Shown here in pieces: positions 7,751 to 13,295 of a stretch of DNA of 17,452 nucleotides. Origin of the DNA: 13-2-20CM-68-14 sp046733295 (GTDB lineage: Bacteria > Actinomycetota > Thermoleophilia > Gaiellales > Gaiellaceae); the NCBI GenBank assembly GCA_046733295.1, contig JBKPOY010000047.1, positions 1 to 17,452 of the forward strand. Direction: 5' to 3'. Under the pieces are notes generated by a model. The model was not told the origin of the DNA. It made no database searches and saw only the letters and a program-made list of their open reading frames with translations. Each line of letters begins with the position of its first letter. Positions within the stretch are counted from its first letter, which is position 1. A program made the translations under genes and the position numbers.

Positions 7751-7797
7751 GGCGGATGGGCCGCGCGCCTCCCGGGCTGCGCGGCCCCTCTTCCGCC
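7751..7797 (-). terminator. GC-rich hairpin, possible terminator of the small membrane peptide gene
   Basis: GGGCCGCGC (7758-7766) pairs perfectly with GCGCGGCCC (7779-7787), and GGCGGA (7751-7756) pairs with TCCGCC (7792-7797) as an outer stem. It lies ~130 bases downstream of the 21-residue peptide gene and upstream of the next - strand gene. There is no T tract. A terminator or processing site is a guess, and it could also belong to an unrecognised RNA. The surrounding 7640-7925 holds no gene I can support. Confidence 0.35.
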
Positions 7798-7925
7798 GCA
7801 TGGCCTGCCGCCGCAGTCAGCAAGCCGGATGCCTTATTGACCTTGGTTGCGAGTAGTAAACACGCAGGCGTTCGGAGGGAGGGGCAGCCGTGTCGGCCTT
7901 ACGAGAGTTGATCTAGCTCAATGAT

Positions 7926-7991
7926 TTAGAGGAGCCAGATAAGCAGCAGGATGATGATGATCAGAACGATAACGCCACCACCGATGTACAT
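7926..7991 (-). CDS. 21-residue single-helix membrane peptide
   Basis: Reading the - strand from ATG 7991 to TAA 7926 gives a peptide of 21 residues: a short MYIGGG head, then an unbroken run of Val, Ile and Leu ending IWLL. A strong ribosome binding site (AAAGGAGG, + strand 7998-8005) lies 6 bases upstream of the ATG. This, together with the uniform hydrophobic composition, argues for a real gene. The peptide is almost entirely one transmembrane helix and has no charged residue. From memory, similar tiny MYIGGG-type hydrophobic proteins are annotated as hypothetical in actinobacterial genomes. Possible roles include binding a membrane complex or acting as a toxin-like peptide, but nothing in the context decides this. 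The gene stands alone between two gaps. Confidence 0.7.
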   Translation of the reverse strand: MYIGGGVIVLIIIILLLIWLL

Positions 7992-8247
7992 CTGCAGCCT
8001 CCTTTCGGTGCTTCGCCAGGTACCCGCTGAATCGAAAACGCAACGTCTTCTCTTCGGTTGTATGGCCTCCGATCGCGCTTCGCTATCTCGTTTAGTCCGA
8101 CAAACAGGCGAAAGTCGAGGATCGCGCGCGCGGCTGAGGCCTCCCGTTCCCGCAGACGGTGGAGCGCAGCTTCCTACCCAGGCTTCCCCGTTGTCCGCGG
8201 CGCCGCAGTAGCTAGAACAGCCGAGATCCGGGTGGGGAAACGGAGGA
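7992..8247. other. Intergenic region, leader of the small peptide gene
   Basis: About 250 bases lie between the small membrane peptide and the next - strand gene. Apart from the ribosome binding site of the peptide gene at 7998-8005, no gene, tRNA or strong hairpin is seen. Short + strand reading frames here lack ribosome binding sites and have no recognisable protein character. Confidence 0.45.
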
Positions 8248-8589
8248 TTACGTAGCTTGCGCTGTTGGAGCCGTCAGCGACTCTGAGGCCGCTTCCATGA
8301 TGTACGTACGGTCGTGGACGTTGACGGTTACCGACGTGATGCCATTGTCATCGAGGCATCTCTCAAGCACGGTCAGTATTGGAACCAACCTCTCGTCGGC
8401 CGCCACGTTAACGCACCACCCACGCCGTCCCTTCTTGATCGCTGAGCCGAAGCCCGTGAGCTCATTCGCGATGCACTCAGCCTCAGCCTTCGAATGGGTG
8501 GTGACTGTCATCATCCGCAGCTCATTCGGCGGTGTAGGAGACGCGGCAGCGCTCCCCTTGCTGCCCGCATCGTCGCCGCAACGTTCCAT
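8248..8589 (-). CDS. Small protein of unknown function
   Basis: The C-terminal ~85 residues look like a compact domain: MMTVTTHSKAEAECIANELT, then GRRGWCVNVAAD, VLERCLDDNGI, and SVTVNVHDRTYIMEA before a short tail. The predicted order strand-helix-strand-helix-strand suggests a small alpha/beta fold, possibly ferredoxin-like (inference). The start is uncertain. I chose ATG 8589 (113 residues). ATG 8514 or 8511 would leave just the domain, and GTG 8715 would add a low-complexity Arg/Pro-rich stretch that looks non-coding. None has a strong ribosome binding site. There is no signal peptide, so it is probably cytoplasmic. I do not recognise a named family. Confidence 0.65.
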   Translation of the reverse strand: MERCGDDAGSKGSAAASPTPPNELRMMTVTTHSKAEAECIANELTGFGSAIKKGRRGWCVNVAADERLVPILTVLERCLDDNGITSVTVNVHDRTYIMEAASESLTAPTAQAT

Positions 8590-8715
8590 TCGTTCATTCC
8601 GCTGCGAGAGCAGTTGCAAACCCGGTGGGCAGCGGGAGCGGCGGCGGGGACGAGGCGCAGCCGCGAGCGGAAATGACCTAAGTGCGTCAGGCGACCTCGA
8701 CCGCGCCGGTGACAC

Positions 8716-8995
8716 GATCGTTGTGGGTCGGAGCAGCCTCCCTTCCCCCTCGAGGGAGGGGCCACACTAGACCCACTAGCCGCAGTTGGGTCGTGCGCCA
8801 CCGCTCCGACCCCTCGAGCAGCTAGGTGGGGTTTATTCGCTTGCTACCTGGCCGAAGAAAGTGGCGGGAGTGGGGTCTACCGTGTCAGGCGCGCTTGGCC
8901 CCCCTCCCAACTCCTACGGCTAGCGTCCCTAGCGTTCAACGGGGCCGGGAACCGCGGTCGCGCTTCCGTGTTCGGTAGCCGCGGGTTTCGGGTGA
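8716..8995. other. Intergenic region with a small GC hairpin
   Basis: This gap lies between two - strand genes. It has a short hairpin, CCCCTC-GAGG-GAGGGG (8746-8761), and two CCGCGG palindromes at 8952 and 8979 that may form a loose stem after the DUF4234 gene. No reading frame with coding character is present. Confidence 0.4.
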
Positions 8996-9403
8996 TCAAG
9001 CGGGAGCCGTAGCAACCCCTTCCGGCGCTTTCCCTTTCCCTTCCCAGTACCGGTTGAGGGCTTCCTGCACCTTCACGAACCAGACGATTGCCGGGATGAT
9101 GAAGATGCCGAACGGGAAGAGCCAGAGGCCCGTCCAGCCCGTGACCGGCGGCTGCTGGCCGTCCTTCTCGTACATCTTGCCGACCTCCGACGGGATGACG
9201 AACGCCATCACAGGGCTGAGGAGGATCCAGATGACGAGGCCGAGCACTCCGCCCAGTCCGTCGCCAGTGTGCTGCTTCACCTCCTCCTCGGTCCTGTAGA
9301 CCCAGTACCAGCCGTAGAAGCCGAGCGTGACGATGAACAGGAGAATCCCGAAGCCGATCCCGCGCGGCTGGCCTACAGGTTTGGTACTGCTGGAAACGCT
9401 CAT
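8996..9403 (-). CDS. DUF4234-type three-helix membrane protein
   Basis: A 135-residue inner-membrane protein. The ATG at 9403 is preceded by GAGGAGG (- strand, spacing 5), a strong ribosome binding site. The DUF4234 signature is visible in the first helix and loop: FGILLFIVTLGFYGWYWVY (about residues 18-36), then RTEEEVKQHTGDGLGG, then a second helix to about residue 70. A soluble loop (SEVGKMYEKDGQQPPVTGW) leads to a third helix (GLWLFPFGIFIIPAIVWFV), and the C-terminus is hydrophilic with VQEALNRYW. The biochemical role of the family is not known to me. It is divergent from the secreted gene at 9512. Confidence 0.85.
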   Translation of the reverse strand: MSVSSSTKPVGQPRGIGFGILLFIVTLGFYGWYWVYRTEEEVKQHTGDGLGGVLGLVIWILLSPVMAFVIPSEVGKMYEKDGQQPPVTGWTGLWLFPFGIFIIPAIVWFVKVQEALNRYWEGKGKAPEGVATAPA

Positions 9404-9457
9404 CGTTGCCTCCTCGATCGAGTTGGAGCGACTGAATCACGCCTGGGACTGAAAGGC

Positions 9458-9479
9458 CAGTCGAGACGCGTGGCGACTG
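9458..9479. promoter_or_regulatory. Inverted repeat in divergent intergenic region
   Basis: CAGTCG (9458-9463) and CGACTG (9474-9479) form an inverted repeat separated by 10 bases. It lies in the 108-base gap between the divergent DUF4234 gene and the secreted NTF2-like gene. The half-site spacing would suit a dimeric regulator. This is suggestive only. Confidence 0.25.
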
Positions 9480-9511
9480 CGCGTACCATTGGGTCAGTCA
9501 GCGGAGGTTCG

Positions 9512-10015
9512 ATGCGCCTACGCAGCGCAGTGGTCGGTCTTTGCATCTCGGCCTTTGCGGCCCCGGCGGTGCACGCCACATCGCCCGAGTCGAGCCGTTT
9601 TCGGGACTGCCGGCCCGGCGAGGTCAGACAAGGGATCGTTGCCTTCATCCGCGCTCTCAATGCCGGTGACATCCGGACGCTCGACGGTCTGTTCGCTCGA
9701 AAAGGTCGTCACGGACAGCCGGGGTTCCAGTGGTACTCGACCGGTGCTCCGGGTGCACGCGCGGGAAGCGCCGCCACGAACCGCTCGAGCCTGGTGCCCT
9801 ACTTCGCGGCTCGCCACCGAGCTCACGAGCGGCTCAAGCTTCTTCAACTAACGGGCGGGAACGCGGACGACGATGCGTATGCGGACTTCGCGTTCCACAT
9901 CCTCAGGCAAGCTCGTGGGTTGCACGCGACCCCGTTCGAGGGCAAGGGTGCTTCGATCTGCTCACGTTACGGGGCGCGGATCGCCGTCTGGTCGGTAGGA
10001 CTTCCCATCACCTGA
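9512..10015 (+). CDS. Secreted NTF2-like (SnoaL-type) protein of unknown function
   Basis: A 167-residue protein. The ATG at 9512 has a GGAGG ribosome binding site (9503-9507). In-frame codons upstream to 9269 run through the divergent gene and are rejected. Residues 1-22 are a signal peptide (MRLRSAVVGLCISAFAAPAVHA). The mature part begins with VRQGIVAFIRALNAGDIRTL and LFARKG, the helix pair that opens NTF2-like domains. It continues with FQWYSTG, VPYFAARHRAHERLKL and FHILRQARG, and ends ATPFEGKGASICSRYGARIA followed by VWSVGLP. Cys in FRDCRPG and Cys in SICSRYG may pair. NTF2-like domains serve as enzymes or ligand-binding scaffolds. No catalytic pair is obvious, so the role is unknown. Confidence 0.8.
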   Translation: MRLRSAVVGLCISAFAAPAVHATSPESSRFRDCRPGEVRQGIVAFIRALNAGDIRTLDGLFARKGRHGQPGFQWYSTGAPGARAGSAATNRSSLVPYFAARHRAHERLKLLQLTGGNADDDAYADFAFHILRQARGLHATPFEGKGASICSRYGARIAVWSVGLPIT

Positions 10016-10033
10016 TCACGCGGATTTCGCCAT

Positions 10034-10750
10034 TCAGGCTTCGCCGGTCGTCGGGGCGGGGCCTGCGGGCGCGGCCGGAGGGGGCGGGGGCGCCCTCCGC
10101 GCAGCAAGAACGATCAGCGCGATGCTCCCTCCGAGGATGAGCACGCCGGCTATGAGCAGCCCGATCGCGACCCAGAGCAGGAACGACAGCTTGGCTCCGA
10201 GGTCGACATCCGCAGCGACGCCGCGCGACGCGTCGGCATTCATCATCACGACGGACCAGTCGCCGTCACGCACCTTCCAGGTGACTGTTTGCCTTCCCTC
10301 CCCCGAGGCCGATGCCGCCCAGAAGTTCTGGGCCGTCGGCGGCCGCCGCGGCGCGCCTCCCGGAATCTGGCGATACTCGGCGCGGAACGGGTCGACCTCG
10401 ATGTCCTCGACGTCGGCGTGCGCCACGCCCCCGAGGTAGCCGGCGACGGCCGCCTCCGGGCCGATCCCGATGAAGATCGGCTTTCCGGAGCCGCCTTCGC
10501 CGCGGATGCGCACCTTGCCGAGCCAGTCGTCGTTCCAGATCCAATTCGGCCCACCGGCGTCCACCTCGAGCCGCTCGCGCGTCAGCGCATAGCTGGACGT
10601 CGCAAACCGCTCGGTGGGCGTCGTCAGATAGCCGCCCTCGCGCTGGGTGCGGTCGGCCCAGAGGAGGAAACCGCCGCCTACCGCCAGCCCGAGGCCGAGC
10701 AGGCCGACGATGCTGCCGAGAACGATGAGAACGACGCGGCCGGTGCTCAT
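10034..10750 (-). CDS. Two-helix membrane protein of unknown function
   Basis: A 238-residue protein with ATG 10750 and a GAGGGAGGGA ribosome binding site. Helix 1 (VVLIVLGSIVGLLGLGLAVG, residues ~6-31) is followed by an extracytoplasmic domain of about 155 residues, with GGYLTTPTERFATSSYALT, GPNWIWNDDWLGKVRIRGEG, PIFIGIGPEAAVAGYLGGV, ADVEDIEVDPF and WKVRDGDWSVVMMNADASRG. Helix 2 (LLWVAIGLLIAGVLILGG) leads to a short Pro/Ala-rich cytoplasmic tail. From memory, this arrangement recurs in actinobacterial membrane proteins of unknown function. It is the last gene of a - strand series and lies 93 bases after the previous gene. Its 3' end faces the NTF2-like gene with an 18-base gap. Confidence 0.82.
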   Translation of the reverse strand: MSTGRVVLIVLGSIVGLLGLGLAVGGGFLLWADRTQREGGYLTTPTERFATSSYALTRERLEVDAGGPNWIWNDDWLGKVRIRGEGGSGKPIFIGIGPEAAVAGYLGGVAHADVEDIEVDPFRAEYRQIPGGAPRRPPTAQNFWAASASGEGRQTVTWKVRDGDWSVVMMNADASRGVAADVDLGAKLSFLLWVAIGLLIAGVLILGGSIALIVLAARRAPPPPPAAPAGPAPTTGEA

Positions 10751-10843
10751 GATCCCTCCCTCGGGCCTCCGGCTGGCGCGCGAGCACCAACCGCTTGGCC
10801 GCCCATCATAAGGCCTGGTTTCCGGGCTCCTCGCGACGCGTCG

Positions 10844-11503
10844 TCACTTCGCGCTCGCCTCGACTGCGGCGAGGGCTCGGCGCGCGGCCGCTTCACTGCG
10901 GTAACCGATGCCCCACTGAGACTCGACGCGCCGGTCGACGCGAATAAGGGCGCGGAGCGCTTCGGCGCCGTGCCACCAGCCGAACTTCGCGCCCGTGACA
11001 ATCCAGGCGTGCTGGTAGAGCCAGTGACGCTGGTTGGCGGCCGTCGGGCGGCGGACCGCGGTCAACCAGGCGTCGAGATGTCGGGCGCGGGCGGGCAGTG
11101 GGATCTCGTCGAGCGGCTCCCTCGGCGCGCCGAGTACGTGGAAGGCGGGCGGTCGCCGCCTGACGTAACGCTGACCGGCCACTCCGTGTTTCGGTGCCGC
11201 CGCCGTCGTTTTGCTGCGCCGAGTGTTGGCAGTCGCCTGCGACGGCTCGCGCTGAGGCTGCATCGCGGCCCGGTCGATTCCCGGGGAGTAAGACGCGCCG
11301 TCGCTGGACCAAACCAAGATTCCGGCTGCTCCTCCGAACGCCGCCGCCAGTGCGACCACCGCCACGATCGCCCTGCCCTTGCTCCTGCCGCGACGTGTGG
11401 TCTCGACCGACCCCGCCGCATCGGCGTGCTGAGGCAGCGACAAAGGTCGGGGCGTTAAAGGCGGCTGGGACGGCTGCCCTGGAGGCGCCGGTCGCGGTGC
11501 CAA
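10844..11503 (-). CDS. Single-helix membrane protein with proline-rich N-terminus
   Basis: A 219-residue product from TTG 11503. A proline-rich cytoplasmic head (APRPAPPGQPSQPPLTPRP) is followed by a basic stretch (TTRRGRSKGR), one membrane helix (AIVAVVALAAAFGGAAGILV, about residues 45-64) and an external domain. The distal half has LPARARHLDAWLTAVRRPTA, QRHWLYQHAWIVTGAKFGWW and VESQWGIGYRSEAAARRALA. I do not recognise a family. The start is doubtful: the frame stays open to 11597 and the 31 codons upstream read like protein (SPELALVDPELARRARANLG) but contain no ATG, GTG or TTG. The true N-terminus may therefore lie further up, from a non-canonical start or across a sequence error. Confidence 0.65.
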   Translation of the reverse strand: MAPRPAPPGQPSQPPLTPRPLSLPQHADAAGSVETTRRGRSKGRAIVAVVALAAAFGGAAGILVWSSDGASYSPGIDRAAMQPQREPSQATANTRRSKTTAAAPKHGVAGQRYVRRRPPAFHVLGAPREPLDEIPLPARARHLDAWLTAVRRPTAANQRHWLYQHAWIVTGAKFGWWHGAEALRALIRVDRRVESQWGIGYRSEAAARRALAAVEASAK

Positions 11504-11616
11504 CTCGCCAGGGTCGCCAAGGTTTGCGCGTGCCCTTCGGGCCAGCTCCGGATCGACGAGCGCTAGTTCGGGACTGAGCGGCTCGACCGGGAGAGCCTAC
11601 CTGGCCTCACCTGGAC

Positions 11617-12045
11617 TTACGACTCGGTCGGAGCGGTCCGTGCCTCGGCCTCGCGGACGCGCTGCGCAAGCGCCTCGAGAAGCGCCCACGCCATCTCGGG
11701 GTGGCTCTCGACGAAGGGGCGGAAGCTCCAGACCGGGAGCTGGTAGCCGTGCACCTCTGTCTCGGCCTTCACCGTCGCGCTGCGCGCCGATTTGTCGATC
11801 AGCGCCATCTCGCCGAAGGCGTCGCCGGGGCCAAGCCGAGCGACCTCCCGGCCGTGTACCGCGACGGTCACCTGACCCTTCTCGATGACGATGAACGTCC
11901 GGCCGGCCTCGCCCTCCTCCGCAAGCTTCTCGCCGGCGGCGAATGTCCGTTCCATGAATTCGGTCGCGAGCCGTTCGAGAAACCGGTCGTCGGCCTCGGC
12001 AAAGAGCGAGACTCCGCGGATCAGGTCGAGGCTCGGCTGAGGCAT
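11617..12045 (-). CDS. Stand-alone cyclic-nucleotide-binding domain protein
   Basis: A 142-residue cytoplasmic protein made of one cNMP-binding (Crp-type) domain. The order is a helix (LDLIRGVSLFAEADDRFLER), beta-roll strands (FAAGEKLAEEGEAGRTFIVI, GQVTVAVHGREVARLGPGD), the phosphate-binding cassette FGEMALIDKSARSATV with Gly78, Glu79 and Arg88 in the ligand-binding positions, and a C-terminal helix (PEMAWALLEALAQRVREAEA). There is no helix-turn-helix, so it is not a complete Crp/Fnr regulator. It probably senses cAMP or a related nucleotide and acts on a partner protein (inference). It starts 46 bases after the end of the LPG-synthase-type membrane gene on the same strand, and co-transcription is likely. 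The ribosome binding site is weak. Confidence 0.88.
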   Translation of the reverse strand: MPQPSLDLIRGVSLFAEADDRFLERLATEFMERTFAAGEKLAEEGEAGRTFIVIEKGQVTVAVHGREVARLGPGDAFGEMALIDKSARSATVKAETEVHGYQLPVWSFRPFVESHPEMAWALLEALAQRVREAEARTAPTES

Positions 12046-12091
12046 GGGGGGATCCTACCCGTGCTCATCGCCTCCCCCGACCGGAGGCCGA

Positions 12092-13051
12092 TCACATGAA
12101 GTCGAAGTACATCGTCGCGCCGAAGGCGGCCGCCACGACGACCGATGCGCCCGCTGCCGCGAGTCGCATCGCCCACGGGGCCTTGACGCGTACGACGAAG
12201 AGTGCGCCCGCGGCTCCCAGCCCCAGGCCGACGACCGTCTCGACGGCGTGGAGGGCGATTCCAGCAGTGAGGGCTTCGGTCGTGCCGATCCCGCGGGCCT
12301 TGAGCGCGACCGCCACCGCGCCGCTGGCGATGCCCACGTTCCCCGGAGTCAGCGGAAGGACACCTGAGAGATCGAGGGCCGGGACGATCAGGAGCGCGGC
12401 CAGCAGGGGGTGCGGGACGTCGAATGCGCCGGCGATCGCAGCGGCTGCCGCGATCTTCGCGAGCGTCGACACGATCACCCACATGAGGAGGGTGGCCGCG
12501 GCACGCGGGGAGCGCTCGAGAGTTGCCAGCGCTTCGAATACACGGGCAAAGCGGTGGGTCGTGTCGTTCCGCTCGACGAAGGCGAGCCCGGCCAGCGTTG
12601 CGGCAAGGCCGCACAGCGCGAGCGCCGGCCAGAGCGGCAGGGCGCCGCTCGCGGAGCCGGCCACGATCAGCGCGGCCAGCACGAGCGAACGCGCGGCGGC
12701 GAGCGCCGCGCAGATTCCGCCCGCCGCCCACAGGCGCTCGGGCCCGTCGATGGATCGCGAGAAAAGGGCGATTCGGACGGCGTCGCCGAGCTTTGCGGGC
12801 GCCAGCGAGTTCACGAGCGAGCCGGTCGCATAGCGGGCGATCGCGTCGCCGTGGTTGAGGTGGGCGCCGCAACTGCGCGCGGCCGCATGCCAAGCGAGCG
12901 CAGAGGCGAGGAGCGAGACGGCGAAGCTCACCCCGGCGGCCCAGAGATACCCGGGCGACGCGCCCGACAGGCCCTCGAACGCGCGGTCGAGCTTCGCGCC
13001 GACGAGGTGCAGCGTCACGGCGAGGATCGCGAGCACAGCGATGCCGACCAC
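12092..13051 (-). CDS. LPG-synthase-type integral membrane protein (UPF0104 family)
   Basis: A polytopic membrane protein of 319 residues from GTG 13051, with about eight hydrophobic segments. The family hallmarks are visible: ATGSLVNSLAPAKLGDAVRI, matching the N-x2-(L/P)-P-A-K-x-G-D-x2-R motif, and VLPLTPGNVGIASGAVAVAL, matching the later P-G-N/G-x-G motif. Relatives are the flippase-like membrane part of lysylphosphatidylglycerol synthase and many stand-alone proteins implicated in lipid or glycan handling. The soluble aminoacyl-transferase domain of MprF is absent. The in-frame codons from 13052 to 13114 also read like protein (LLDRIAPSRSRIAAS) and are preceded by AGAGGAG, so the true start may be a CTG at 13096. 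It is divergent from the histidine kinase gene. Confidence 0.85.
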   Translation of the reverse strand: MVGIAVLAILAVTLHLVGAKLDRAFEGLSGASPGYLWAAGVSFAVSLLASALAWHAAARSCGAHLNHGDAIARYATGSLVNSLAPAKLGDAVRIALFSRSIDGPERLWAAGGICAALAAARSLVLAALIVAGSASGALPLWPALALCGLAATLAGLAFVERNDTTHRFARVFEALATLERSPRAAATLLMWVIVSTLAKIAAAAAIAGAFDVPHPLLAALLIVPALDLSGVLPLTPGNVGIASGAVAVALKARGIGTTEALTAGIALHAVETVVGLGLGAAGALFVVRVKAPWAMRLAAAGASVVVAAAFGATMYFDFM

Positions 13052-13114
13052 GGAGGCGGCGATCCTCGAGCGGGAGGGGGCGATGCGGTCGAGCAGAACG
13101 ATCTCCTCTGAGAG

Positions 13115-13295
13115 CTATCGGCACGGTGCGGGGTAACCGTGAAGACCCCGACGAAAAAATGGCCCCTGTGGTTTTCAGACGACGCATGGCTGCCGCAAGT
13201 TGGGGTCCACGCGGAGAATCCCGCACGCAGCGGTGCCCTCCACACCGGCGCGGTTGTCCCCGCTCGGCGGCGGAGTTACGCTCCTGCAGTCGCCC
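13115..13295. promoter_or_regulatory. Divergent intergenic region between LPG-type membrane gene and histidine kinase
   Basis: About 180 bases lie between the two divergent genes, so promoters for both should sit here. An AAAAAA run at 13154-13159 is the only A-rich patch. No convincing -35/-10 pair is seen. Short reading frames on both strands lack coding character. Confidence 0.4.

Noticed and set aside
7835..7870. TTGACC followed by TAGTAA as a possible promoter
   Set aside because: The spacing between the two boxes is about 11 bases, too short for a sigma-70-type promoter, and no supported + strand gene follows.
7915..7945. tRNA-like stretch TAGCTCAATGATTTAGAGG, resembling a D-arm
   Set aside because: No acceptor stem, anticodon arm or GTTCGA T-loop at proper distances. 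The bases are explained by the 3' end of the 21-residue peptide gene on the other strand.
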